Below are positions 15,201 through 30,200 of a stretch of 64,000 nucleotides of DNA, piece by piece. Every line of letters starts with the position of its first letter. Position 1 is the stretch's first letter. The stretch covers positions 14,353,398 to 14,417,397 of the forward strand of contig JAUJPP010000003.1 in NCBI GenBank assembly GCA_030562195.1. The letters run 5' to 3'. Origin of the DNA: Nipponacmea schrenckii (taxonomy: Eukaryota; Mollusca; Gastropoda; Lottiidae). Both the position numbers and the translations under genes were made by a program. The notes under the pieces were generated by a model. It worked only from the letters and a program-made list of their open reading frames with translations. It was not told the DNA's origin and searched no databases.

Positions 15201-18200
15201 TCTCTTTAATTTAGGCAACGTTTCAATCTCTATCAAGCAATAATGGTAATGGTTTAAAATTTCAGCAAATATCCTTCCCTATAAACACCCTAGTTGTAGT
15301 TGTCAATCACATTCTGTTGATTAGATAAAATTAAACAGCAGGACAATAATATAATTTTAGTTGTGTTCCCCTCTTATGGCATTTTTGATAAGTAAATTTT
15401 TTATGACAATGATATTTAAATAGATATTCTTACATTGATGTTTTTGGTTCCTTTGTCTCTTTGTAGAAAGTATTCCGAGCTATCAAGGTTTTTATACTGT
15501 AAGATTTAGTGGAGGTTTTGATAAAAACGTTTGTAGAAAATCTTTGGAGGAGTCTACTAAAATCAGCTTAATTCAGTTTTATATGAAGATAAAATCTAAA
15601 GTCAATCAACTTTGTCAATCTCATTCAGTTATTCTGGATCCTATTTCAAGTGTGGAGTTGGCCACTGGAAGTGATTTTGTAAGTAATTATATACATAATA
15701 AGAATATATAATACCAGGCACAGGGTTCTCAGGGTGGCCAATTATATATTTCATAGGGAATAGTCAAAATATTATTCTTTTGATAATATCCCTGTGATGG
15801 TGCATTATGAAAATAATAAAGCTCATATAATTTTTAACATCAAAATTTGAAATGAATTTTGAGTTTTGACAATGAATATGAATATAAAATTTTAATTCTT
15901 AAACTTGGTCAATAAGAGTATAATATATATCAGTTGAACTTACCCGGTATCACAACTAGACAACAGATTGCCTGTAAATGACAACACCTATAACTTGGGG
16001 AAGTTTTGAAAAATTCTATAAAACAAATTATATGTTGTTATATTGTTAATTGCTGTGTGGATTTATGAATTTATAGAGGGCTTCTGCTGTATAGTTAAGA
16101 TGAATATATACTCAGTTTGGCTTAAGAAGTAGTATTCCTTTCAAAGTTTAAAAAGTCATCGTGTGAAATAAGCTTTAATTATCAGAATAATAGAGGATAT
16201 AAATATTTAAGTATAACAAGCTGATACAGCTACTTAAGATTTATAAAATTTAAAATATAGATACATGTATTATGGAAAGATTTTGGTAACATGGTAGGTG
16301 TTTTGATTAAAGACAAATATCTAACATAAATTTTGAACTAATAACCAAATTTTTTTAATGGAGAATATTGGTGAAATAATTCTCTGTTGAAACACACAAA
16401 TAACAAATCTTTCACCTTACACATTCTTTTTAATCACTTCTTTATATGCTTTCGCTAACAACATAGAACAAGTGTACTTGTAGGTGATATTTTATAACAA
16501 ACAAAACTTTTGTGATATTTTACAAGGATACACTTTTGATCTTGCTTTTTTTCATATTCTAACAAATGGTATATGATAATAGAAGTAAAAAGCTGCCTCT
16601 AACAAATATACTATCTATTTGATAGATAATCATTTGATAGTAGCTGTTGGAAAATTCTAACAAAGTTCTATAAATCAAACTTGATTTAGGTGATCCACAC
16701 ATTCATAGGCAACTGGAAATTTTTGTTGATCCTGATATTCTTCATTCTTTTGTATATGTTGCAGCACAGAGATGAATCTCATATAAATATCCAATCAGAA
16801 ACCCACATAATACTAAAAAAATCATTCAGGTTGATAATTATTATTGTAGCAAAGTAAAAAGATTTTTTAATTATTTCCTATTTACAAGAATTAGAATATT
16901 AGCCTCAAATTAGTACTGTTAGTCGTTGAATATCTTTGCTTGAAAACAATAAAAACATGAGCACTGTGTTTTCAAACTTTGTTTTTGCACAGGATACTTT
17001 TCAGTCAAGTTTGGAAATTTTTTTACTTGATATTTCTAACAGTACCATTTAAAAAAAAAAATAGTAAAAATTCAAAGAAATCCTTTTTGCTGTGCTCAGA
17101 CTATAAGTCAGACGTCAAGAACTAAAAGGTTTGAATTGGTTGATTAACAGATTTTTATATATATTTATTTTGTTTTTTTATTTCCTTGATGAGAGTTTGG
17201 TAATTAATTGTGTTAAACCTGTAACTATAAGCAAGTTATTATGATAACTGCAACTCTGAAACTTGATTTGAGTTTTCTACAACTGATACAATGCAGTTTA
17301 CCATTATAAAAATATGAATTAATGAAAATAAAATACTTTAGAATTTAGGCTGAAATAAAAATAAAGGCAAACTTTGTTTGTTTGGAATAGCAGTTTTCTA
17401 ACAATATATCACTTAGTGAGACCAAGTGGTGTACAGTTTAGAATAGATGCTTTGTTTTTGACACAAATCAGACGTTTCAATCACTAAAATTGATTGTATA
17501 AGTCAAAAGTTGTCGAAAGGCAATGATGTTGTCTCCCTTAGGTTACCAGTGACTGACTGTTGCAGGTTCCAGATTTTAAATTTTATTATTGTTACATAAC
17601 TTTGAAATATAACTGTCATATATACGAAAAATAATTATATTGTGATCATATTTTAGGTAACAGTAAAATTCCCGATAGTGTTGAAAAGTGTTGATAATAT
17701 ACAGAATGATACTGTTGAATGTTATAATAAAATAACTAATGATATTGATGTAATCATTCCAATATATGGCAGAGTCTTATTAAACAAATTAAATCACAAG
17801 TGTCAAAAACTACATACAGATTCATTTCAACCTGAAATAGGATGGAAATGTAACTCAGGATATAATTTTAACAGTGTTACTTTAACCTGCAATAAAAAGA
17901 CTGACACTAAAAGTAAGTTATGTTTTGAGTCTGAATATTTTAACTTTGATTATTTTCTTTATGCTCTTGATCAGTAAAATTATATTGTAAAATATTATTG
18001 GATAACTGTTGCATGTCTAAGAACCTACAAACCTCTGGTAAAGGTACCCTCACACCCTCATGAAATGAAATGAGTGATTTATTCCTACTCTTCTGCACCT
18101 TATTTGTTTAATGAAGTCAGACAGGTAGCGTGCAATGAGAAATTTTGCCAGGACAGCTGCATTTTTCTACTCTTTTTGCGATTCTATTAAGGGATTTTTA

Positions 18201-21200
18201 ACATGCAAAGCACAGTGCACAGAGCCTAGGTTCATTGTCGAATCAAAATGATGCATTTTTTCATATCATCCCTTCCAAACTGCATCACTGACAATGAAAA
18301 ACCATGTTGAAAAAATCAGTTTATCTCAACCGGGACTGAACCATCTCACAACTCAGTTGCATTCGAACTTTATGACAGTTATTCTTATTTGTAATCAACG
18401 CAACGGGTGATCAAAATGGGGTCAGGTTGAGTTTAAGTTCAGAATTAAAGTAGATTATCCAGTATCTGGTTGCATTGTTGTTAATGTTTCTTATGTACTT
18501 TCAGAAGGTAAGGGAAGAGGAAAAAGATCAATACCTGCCACATTCGGTAATAATAAGCCATATTGGAATTCGTCTGTTCCACAATGTCGTGGTAAGTATT
18601 CATTTGATTTGATGCACTTATCTTTTATTTGTATCAATTAAAGAAAATAAAAAATACCTGTTTACCATTACTGGCTGCCTTGAAAGATTTATACAATCTA
18701 CACAGCTTTAGCAACATGTATATAATACAGATATGAACTGAAGATGGTACTTTGATACCTTGATAGATGTTATAATTTGCTATAATGTTTTTACATTATT
18801 ACATTACATTGATATCTCAAATTTCAGATACCATGAAACCTGAGATGATAAATTGTGAGACCTTTTTAATGATCAATCTAGGTGAACATGGACCGGTACC
18901 TGTTAATGTTAGTTTACCTCATATACAAGATAATTCAGGCTATCCACCAACAATTCGATTTATACCTTCTGATTTTAGATTCCCATATACCTTTACAGAT
19001 ATACCAGTAAGTCACTTTTACAGAAACAAAAATTGCAACAGTATCACAGCTGCTTTGTAATTTTGAAAATGTATTAGATTTGTTATCTGTTGTGATTGAG
19101 AAAAAGAAATAAATCTTAGTTATTTGAAAAAACTATTACTTACAAATACAAAAAAAAATTTGCAGAATTTTGGATTTTTATTTAAAATTCAGCTGGTTTC
19201 ACTCTAAATACATCATCTATTTTGGACTAATGTGGTCATATGAATTTTTTTTTGTAATTTAAATTGTATTGTAGATGTCTATACTACATGTTAATGCTAC
19301 AGATAGCGCTGGCAACGAGGCAGCTTGTACAATACAGATATATCAGATGGGTGAGTTATTCTCACTTTATACTTTTAGTTCTGAACCTTGAATTTAGCAT
19401 TGCATTATATTCTTGATCATGGAATTTTCGACAAGATAGTAGATAATCTTCCAAGTCATATTCTCTCATTAAATTCACATTCATGATTCTTAGTTACAAG
19501 GTAACAGAAAAAAGACAAAATGTTTCCTAAAGACAGTATTTTGCCAGCTAAAAAAAATCCCTATTTCCCAAGAGCCTGTTTCAAGAAAACTTTACTAAGA
19601 ATGATTCTAGTGTTTCAATGGTCAGATTGGTCAATCACTAAAATTGAGTTTTTATAAACCAAACAGGTTATTGTATTTCTTAAAATCTTGTATCTTTGTT
19701 AAAATTTTTGTGAAACCGGGCCCTGATATATATTTAAGTAAATTTGGGATTTTAATTCTTATTTTATGAATTCTCTAACACTGTTGTTACTTCTGAAACA
19801 GTGTTTTAACCTTATACCACGTATATATTGGTATATATATCACACTTTAATCAATAGTGGATTTCTATATGTCTATCTTTAACCAATTAAACTGACATTT
19901 CAGATGTAACACCGCCAAGGGTTCGATGTCCAGAGAATGTACATAAAGTATACTATGATGGTGATAATATAAGTGTTGCTATAGATTATAGTGATGTTAA
20001 TATAACAGCCAGTGATTTCAGTGGTATATCAAGTCATGTTAAATATCTACCAGCACAGAATACTACTATTAATATGCTGGATGTTATAACAGTAGAAGCT
20101 ATAGTCTTTGATAATAATAACTTGAATTCTTCCTGTTTTTTTAAATACCAAGCACAATGTAAGTTTAAAAAAGATTTCTTCTAGTTTTTATTAGCATGAT
20201 TTTTTTTTGCTTTCAAATCTTTAAAAAAATGTTGTCCTCACTATTGCCTTATTTTAACTAAACGGAGATCTTGACATGTGTAGTGCAAAAAAATAGAAGG
20301 ATCTGTCTTTCACTACATCGTCCACACCTAATAATGGAGTAATAACTGTTAATTGATGCTAGATTTGTTTTATTCACTTTAATAATCTTTCTTCAAATAT
20401 GCATAGAGAGGCACGGTGATTTAGTAAGTTAGTTGCTTGCTCGCTAACCTAACTTTTAGATTTTTCCTTGTTAGTGTTACAGGTATGAGAGGTTGACATG
20501 GATATTGAAGCCCTGTCTGCTACACGCTGTGGTGCTGTGCACGTTTAAGATCCTTCTAGGAAAGATCCCCTAGAAATGCTGATGCTGCTGTCCTGGCAGA
20601 ATATCCCTCATTGCACCCTGCAGAAGAGCAGGACGTAAAGCCCCATTCATTTCATTTTATTTCAAATTTGCTTAAATTGCCTTAATTGCAGCTAGTAGTT
20701 GTCCTGATTGGAGTTTAGAAACACCAACTAATGGTCATAAAGCATGCAGTGGTAATGTAGATGGTACTAATTCTTCAGGATACAGTTGTAATGTTAGATG
20801 TGCTAAGGGATATGATTTTGCTGTTAAAGAACCAAACCAATATATCTGTTCTTATGGAGGCAGTTGGACACCACATAATTATGTACCTGATTGTACAGGT
20901 ATGGGTCATTATAAGGAGGATTATATATAAGATATTAAGTTTGAGTATATTTGTGTTGCTTTGATCAAATAATTTTGTCAAAATTTTTAATTTGTGTAAT
21001 TACTGAAGTTAGAATCCAAGTATATATTTAATAAAATACTGTGCACATTTCTTAACTGCACATAAATTTTGAATAGTATAGGATTCCTCAAAGATTTATT
21101 AGGTTTATTATATCACTGTTTGTTAGATGTATTCTATCAACAAATAAAAATAATTTCCATTTCAGAAAAAATCTACCCCAGCTATGAATTAATGCTAGCC

Positions 21201-24200
21201 TTCAACTTTACCTATAATGGTAATACCACTGAAGATTGCAGAGAATCTACATTAAAAGATATATTTGATGAACTAGAGCAATCTATCATTAAAGGTTGTT
21301 CAAATAATAACTTAAACATCACTGTAAACATTAATAGTTCATTGGTATCACTAGTCCATGTAAGTTTGTTATATTATTTGGGTAAAGACCTAGTTTACAA
21401 TAATTGGAGGACAGTGGTTACTATTGATGATAAATAGAAACCTCTAAGATAACAATACAAGACCATTTCAGATAATAATACCATCGAGGCACCAATTGAG
21501 ACAGAATATAATATCTTCATGGTGAAAGTTCGACTTTGAAATATTTGATCCCCAATAAGGATGGCATTTGACTTGAGAAAAATCAAGCAAACAATTCAAT
21601 TTTTTTTCTTACGCAATTGAAGTCATATGTGGACATGGAATATCTTGTGAAATGATGTAGCTAAATTTTCGACTCAAAGGACATGAAACTCTATTTGAAT
21701 TTACTAGCCATTTTCTCCTACCAAGCTATTTGGAAAGATAATTGCAAATTAAAACTGAATTAAATTGATTTATTATATTTTTTTATATTTTATATATATT
21801 TTTATTTTATATGGATTTTAATGAAACTTGGTTTGAGCATTTGAATTGTTAAGACGGTGCTTAAGTTCGAATTTTACGATTTTTTGATGAACAGTTTTTT
21901 AGTTATTGCCCTTGACTTAGTAAAATCATGTCAACATTTTATTTATTTAGCTAAAATTTTCAATGGATTTTAAAAAATTGTTTTTTTCTATTAGGCCACT
22001 TGTTAGAAAAATTTGTCTGTATTCCCTTCAAAATTAATTAAGTACCAGTAATTGCAGACAAACTGTTTTTTATTCCCAACCAACATCTTTATTTTCTAAC
22101 TATTTATCATTAACTATTAAACATAAAGATATATGAATAAATGAAAATAAGTGAACCCATCTTTAAGATTGTTTCTGATTTTATGTTATTTAAGATAAGA
22201 TTCAAGATTTATGTAAATATTGAGATATTAAACAACACATCACCAAATATTGCTAAGAGTTGTGGTTTGAAGATCATAGAAATGATAAATAACTCGACTG
22301 ATTTTGTTGTGTCAACTAAATCTTGTGGTAACTCAACCCTGCTACCTCCTGTTGATGCTATACATGGTGATAAATGTCCAGATGGTCACATCTTCAAGAA
22401 CAATTATTGCTGTAAGTAAAAAGATATTTGAATACAAACAAGAAATTGTTTTGAATTTAGTTTAGTAAAGTTATTTTTAATAGTTTGATACACCAGTTCA
22501 AGATTATCAATGACAACTCACTTTTTTTACTTCTGATATTCCCGATATTCTGATATTGCTTTCTAATTTTGCCACTGGTGATTTGGTTTAACCACTGGTG
22601 ATTTGATTTTACCACTGGTGATTTGATTTTACCACTGGTGATTTGATTAAGCCACTGGTGATTAAAATTTGCCACTAGTGATTAAAATTTTCCACTGGTG
22701 ATTAAAATTTGCCACTAGTGGGTTGATTTAGCCACTGGTAATTTGATTTTGCCAGTGTTGATTTAAATTTGCCACTGGTGATTAAAATTTGCCACTATTG
22801 GATTGATTTAGCCACTGGTGATTTGATTTAACCACTGGTGAATTAAATTTGTCACTGGTAATTTGATTTAGCCACTGATAATTTGATTTAGCCACTGGTG
22901 ATTTGATTTAGCCACTGGTAATTTGATTTAGCCACTGGTAATTTGATTTAGCCACTGGTAATTTGATTTAGCCACTGGTAATTTGATTTAGCCACTGGTA
23001 ATTTGATTTAGCCACTGGTAATTTGATTTAGCCACTGGTAATTTGATTTAGCCACTAGTGGATTCAGTTAGCCACTGGGATGTTTGTTTTCTTAACAACC
23101 TGCGATTTTGTGTTATTTTTTTTAGTGGCTTGTACAAAGGGAACATATAAAGATGTAAACCTAAATAAATGTATTAATTGTGCTGTGGGATGGTATCAGG
23201 ATGAAGTGGCACAAACATCTTGTAAACTTTGTGCTGAAAATACTTCAACTGAATCAGTTCATTCCAAAAATAGTTCTCAATGTATTTGTAAGTAGTCATT
23301 ATTAATTTATCTTAAGAGTTGCATTGATAATGCTTTAGAACTGTTTTAACATGAACTATTTAATTATGTATTCTACAAGAAAACTGATATATAAACTTGA
23401 CCTCATAGAATTGATAAATGAAATATTGATTCCAATGTTTAATTTGAACCAATACACAGAAATTTGAAATTAGTAGAACAACACAAACACTAGTAAAAAT
23501 AAATCACAAAATAGTTTGATATATTTTCAGTGAAGTGTAGGGAAGGAGAATATTCTATCAATGGTTTGTTCCCTTGTAGTCAATGTTCAATAGGTTACTA
23601 TCAATCTAACACTAGTTCTAGAGCCTGCACACCATGTCCTACAAATTATACCACAGTTGATATTGGTTCAACCTCTTCTTCTCATTGTAAAGGTATTTCA
23701 AGAGTTTTGTTTCTTTGATTTATTTAAATTTATATTTAATACAGATAGATGTTCCAATCCTTTTAAAGGCCATTTTCTGGATTTGATTTGAGTTGACTCA
23801 AGTACCAGAAGTGTACAATCACTTCACAAAAAAACTAGAAATTTCACTTTAAGGGTATTTTGTTCCAAAGCTGATCTCAATTCTAAAAATTGTTGATAAG
23901 AGAATATACCAATGATGATGTTCAGTGATAATTTATCAATTTTTATACGCCCACATGAAATGGGGGGCGTATATTGTCGTCACCCACATCCGTCCGTCCG
24001 TCCGTCCGTCCGTCCGTCCGTCCGTCGGTCCGTCCGTCCGTCCACAATTGCTCGTAAACACTCTACACGGTGTAATTCTTGACGGATTTAGATGAAACTT
24101 AATATGAGTGTTTATGATCACGCAAGGATGAACCCTATTGAAAATCAGCGAAATCGGAAAAAAATTAGTATGAGTTTGTGCCCTTGTTCTTGAATGGCTC

Positions 24201-27200
24201 GTAAACACTCTACAAAGTGCAATTCTTGACCGATTTTGATGAAACTTGGTGTGAGAGTATGTTATAACTCAAGGATAAACCCTATCGAAAATCAGCGAAA
24301 TCGAAAAACATTTAGTATGAGTTATTGCCCTTGTTCTTGAAAACGCGTTCAATTTTAGCTTGTAAACACTCTTGAGAGAACAATTCTTAATGGATTTTGA
24401 TGAAACTTGGCTTGAGTATTTGTTATCAACCAAGGATGAAACCTATTGAAAACCAGTAAAATCGAAAAAAATTTAATATCAGTTATTGCCCTTGTTTTTG
24501 AAAACGCGTTCAATTTTTAGCTTGTAAACACTCTACAAAGCACAGTTATTGACCGATTTTGACGAAACTTGCTGAAATTGTTTAATATCACCCAAGAATG
24601 AACCCTTTTGAAAATAGCACATATTGAAATATATTTAATAGGAATTATTGCCCTTGTTCTATAAAATGTGTTGGATTTTTGCCTTGTAAACACTCTACAA
24701 GTCACAATTCTTGAGCGATTTTGACATAACTTGGCATGAGTATTTGTAATCACCTAAGGATGAACCCTATTGAAATTCAGTTAAATCGAAAAATATTTAG
24801 TATCAGTTATTGCCCTTGTGTTTGAAAACGCGTTCAATTTTAGCTTGTAAGCACTCTAGAAAGAATAATTCTTAATGGATTTTGATAAAACTTGGCTTGA
24901 GTATTTGTTTTTACCCAACGATGAACCTTATTGAAAATCAAATAAATCGAAATATATTTAGTGTCAGTTATTGCCCTTGTGTTTGAAAACGGGTTTAACT
25001 TTTTGGCTAATAAACACTCTAGAAGGTACAATTCATGACCAATGTTGACAAAACTCACTGAAATTGTTGGATATCGCAAGGGATGAGCCTAATTGAAAAT
25101 TAAAAATATCAAAATATATCTAATATGAATTATTGACCTTGTTCTTTTAAATGCGTTCAATTTTTGTCTCGTAAACACTCTACATGGCACAATTCTTGAT
25201 GGATTTCTATGAAACTTGGTGTGAGAGTGTGTTATAACTCAAGGATGAACCCTATTGAAAATCAGCGAAATCGAAAAAATTTTTAGTATGAGTTACTGCC
25301 CTTGTTTTTGAAAACGCATTCAATTTTAGCTTGTAAACACTCTAGAAAGAACTATTCTGAATGGATTTTGATTAACTTTGGCTTGAGTATTTGTTTTTAC
25401 CCAAGGATGAACCCTATTATAAATCAAATAAATAGAAATATATTTAGTGTCAGTTATAGCCCTTGTTCTTGAAAACGCGTTCAATTTTAGCTTGTAAACA
25501 CTCTAGAAAGAACAATTTTGAATGGATTTTGATGAAACTTGGCTTTAGTATTTGTTTTCTCACAAGGATAAACCCTATTGAAAATCAGATAAATCGAAAA
25601 ATATTTAGTGTCAGTTATTGCGCCTGTTTTCAAAAACACTTTCAACTTTTGGCTTGTGAACACTCTAAACATTCCTTTTTGACAAAACTCGCTGAAATTG
25701 TTTAATATCAACCAAGGATGAGCCTTATTAAGAATTAAAAATATCAAAATATTATTAAGGGTGAACCCTATTGCAAATCATAAAAATACCCAAAAATATT
25801 TAATGAGTTGTTATTAGGTACAATTCTTGACAGTTTTTAATGAAACTAGAGACCCTAGAAAAAAATAGGTTGGAAGGTTGAATATTTCATTCCACTTATA
25901 TTAACCTTACTGAAAAGTTTTTATTTGAAATAAATGCTGCCAGTGGGCGTATATTACCTTGCCTGGCAAGCTATCTTTTAGCATTGGTTCAAAATGGAGG
26001 CTCTAATAAAGACTATTTGACTAATAAATTTACTTTCAAACTTAAATAATTATCTTTCACATGAATAGGAAGGCTAATATTATGATGGAAAGCAGTGAAA
26101 CTATCACAGTGTTACACTATTATCTGATCAATTCCTGTTTTTGAAATCAAAGTAGGATTTACTCCAGAAAATATCTATCTTATGCCTTTGAGTATTTTGA
26201 TTATCAAAGTGTTTATTTCGATACAGCCCTAATCCATTGAACCTTACTAAACCTTTCCATTCGAAAGACTATATCAGAACGTCTGGATATCTATTGTTCC
26301 TAGATGTTTTCCATAATAACTAGGGGATGTATTCTAAAGAATCTAAATAAGAATTGTGCTTAAGATTTTCTATGTTTTGTTCAGTGCAGACTCTTTCTAT
26401 CTCTTTCGAACTTTATATCACAAACTTAATGAATATGATATATTTTAGAGAGATGTGGTGTGGGTTATGTTAGTAATACAGGATTAGAGCCCTGTCAACC
26501 TTGTCCATATCACTACTACAGTAGTAGTATTAGTTCTGTAGTATGTACTGAATGTCCCAATACTACAGTTACCAACTCTAATGGTAGCACTAGTCTACAA
26601 GATTGTATCGGTGAGTCGAAAATTGTTTTTTTATATTCTTTTCAAATTTATAGGTCAAAGTAGTGATAGACCTTTTAAAGAGTAGAAATGATGTTATCTA
26701 GTTTACAAGCATACTATGTCTTCTTAGTGAAAATATAAATAGGTATCAAGATAGAATGAACAAATCATCATTTAACATCATATAATATTTAAGATACAGT
26801 TTTATCTTTATAGCGTTAGTATGATTCTTTGCCATTGATTTTACACTGTGTGTAACATGTAACAATAGTATATATCTAATAGCTACTGTATAATATTTTA
26901 CAGAGGTGGATCAATGTGAAAACAATGTGTGTGAAAATGGTGCTACTTGTGTTAATGAATTTAGATATTTCACTTGTTCCTGTGCAAAAGGATTTACTGG
27001 TGAGTTTTCGCATTTTTCTGTTAAATATTAAAATATCAAGATTAGAAATCACTTGCAAAAGAATGTACTGGTGAGTTTCACATTCTTCTGTTAAACATTA
27101 AAATATTAAGATTAGAAATTTTGATAGAATTAAGAAGTAGTCCACTGATTGAGGTTGAGATTGTGATTCATAAATATTACTAACATCAAGTTTTATTTTG

Positions 27201-30200
27201 TGAAACAATAACCAGACTGAGAGAACATGAAACATCAGGACAATGCATGGAGAAAGTACTTTGAAACAAACCTAGTATTTGATGAAGTTTGAACTATGAT
27301 TATTTCTAGGTGATACATGTCATGATAATATTGACGACTGTTTAAGTCAGCCCTGTTTAAACAATGGAACATGTGAAGATGGTATAGATTCATTTCAATG
27401 TACTTGTCAATCCGGTATGTATCTTGTTTTGTTAGGTAGCCTATTATTATATATTTCAAAGTCTGATTTTGATTCTTCTTCAGATGAGTAACTAAAGTTT
27501 GATGTGATTCTGGATTTATTTTTAGAACATTGAATTACTTTGTCTGCCTAGTTTGATTATGTTTTAATTATAGCTTGTATGAATAATGAATTTTGATGTA
27601 ATTGAACAATTAGACTTATGATCATTTTAAGTTCAAGGATGGAAAATCCAACCTGCAAAAAATAAAGCAAAACATCTAGACCTTGTATTTCAATCAGATT
27701 GCATGATACTAAAAAGGTTTTGAGCCAAATTATAAGAAGCTAACATGTAGGCTCCAAGTATACTGTAGCATATACATATTTCTTAGAACCTAAAAAGTAA
27801 TGTGACATGAACATGCAGTTTAAGTTATTCACTGTGGAAAAAACATCTATCCTAATTTCTTTAATATCTTTGGTATTTAGTGTTATATATAATGGAATGA
27901 TTCTAGGTTATACTGGTAAGAACTGTGAAACAGAAATAGATTTATGTACCCCTGATTATTGTCAACATGGTGTCTGTGTACAGAAACAAGGTGTTATTTC
28001 TTGTCAGTGTTTTAGTGGTTACCAAGGAGAAAGGTAGAAATTTTCATATTTTAAATCATTTTATCTAAATTAATGTTTTAAACTAGTTACGTGAATTATA
28101 GTATAAAAAAAATTGTCAAGAGAAACATTACTTTAGATTTTGGTGCAGAGTTTTCATATATTGAGATAATAAAATTTTTTGACCTTATTCCCCTTTTTTT
28201 ATTTAGATCTGACTTTTTTTCAAGCAGATAAATATGTAATATATAAGTTTTAATCGTTCTATATTATTAGGAATTGACATGTCATATTTTATTATTAGAT
28301 GTAGAGATGAAATTGATGAATGTTATGTCAACTCTGTACCCTGTTCAAATGGTGGAATTTGTAAAGATCTATTAGATGATTTTATATGTGACTGTTCAGT
28401 AGGTTTATGGTTTTTATAGGATTTAGGATGAATTGAAATGACATAGAATGGCATGATCAAATTATTAGGATATTTCTGCATACCTATAATTTTCATTTTC
28501 TTGTTTACCAGGAGAGCTATGTTAGCTCATTTCACAACATTTGACATTGCCAATCTTCATTATTTCAATAAGATTCAATAATAATATATCCAGCAATATC
28601 GAATTTTAATTGGACATGGATATAAAACTATACAAGAATATAATGATTGATATAATTATAGGGTACAGGATTTCATGGAAGATATTGTGATATAAATATT
28701 GATGATTGCTGTGATTGTAGCTGTTTAAATGGAGGAACGTGTAATGATTTGATAAATGCCTTTAACTGTTCTTGTGCTGAAGGTAGGAATGACCATATTG
28801 CTTCATATTTTCTATAGATAACTACAGCTTGTTTTCTTCTTCAAAAGTCCATATAAAGGTTTTTGTGAAATAGATACAAATATTTAAGTTGTAAATCTAA
28901 TATTGAAAGTTGATGAGATTTTTGGCTCTTGTACAGCAGTTTTCATGAAACTTGTTTGTAAGATTCAGCATGTATACTTTGAGTATAATATTGTATTGTA
29001 TAGGGTTTACTGGTACACGATGTGAAACTATGGTATCATATTGTAATTCAAGTCCTTGTGAACATGATAGTATATGTACTGATAAACCTAATGGTTTTAC
29101 TTGTACATGTCAGGTAAGTAAATAGTACTTTATCATCATGTAGAATTCAGTTAGTAGAATATATAGATATAGGTTTTACTAATGTAGCAGTGTATGCTTA
29201 ATTGATATGTTTGAAGAAATTCCTACACAAATATCCAATAATTCACAGCTTGCTTTGATGCCTATAACAGAAAATATTTAGGAAAAAATTAATTTGAACA
29301 ATTGTTTTAAAGTGCTCACTAGTGATATAGAAGTATTATAACAGTACCTTTATAGATAATTTGAATACTATACATTAAGAAAAAAATTCTCCAAATTAGA
29401 TCAATTGATATTGATATAGCTAATGTTTCTCTCGTGAATGGTAACTTTTTACCACTTTACCATCCTTATCTCTATTTATAGCCTGGCTATGAGGGTATAT
29501 TATGTGAACTTGAAATAGATGAATGTGAAGACCAGCCCTGTTTTAATCAAGCAACATGTTCAGACAATGTTAATTATTATAACTGTTCATGTCCATCAGG
29601 TAAACTATACTTTGTTTTCTGTGAAAATTTGTAATGTTTAACACCTTTGACAGTAAGCAATCCATTTCATATTTACATTATATTTACTAGGCTTTAACGG
29701 TTAAATTTATCCCATGACATATGTTTGATTTATTCTAGGTTTTACTAGTTAAAACTATAACACATTCTATTTTATTAACAGCTATTTGACTTATTCTAGA
29801 CGTTACTTTTAGGAACAACGATATCACAGCTGTGTTGATTTATTCTAGGTTTTACTGGTAGGAGCAATGATATCAAAACTATTTGATTTATTCTAGGTTT
29901 TACTAGTAAGAACAGTGATATCATAACTATTTGATTTATTCTAGGTTTTACTGGTTGGAACAATGATATCATAGCTATTTGATTTATTCCAGGTTTTACT
30001 AGTAAGAACAGTTATATCACAACTGTCTGATTTATTCTAGGTTTTACTATTAAGAACAGTTATATCACAACTGTCTGATTTATTCTAGGTTTTACTAGTA
30101 AGAACAGTGATATAATAACTATTTGATTTATTCTAGGTTTTACTGGTTGGAACAATATCATAGCTTTTTGATTTATTCTAGGTTTTACTGTTTGGAACAA

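Noticed and set aside
22571..23080. CRISPR-like direct repeats
   Set aside because: The 20-bp units are head to tail with no unique spacers, in an animal intron; this is a minisatellite.
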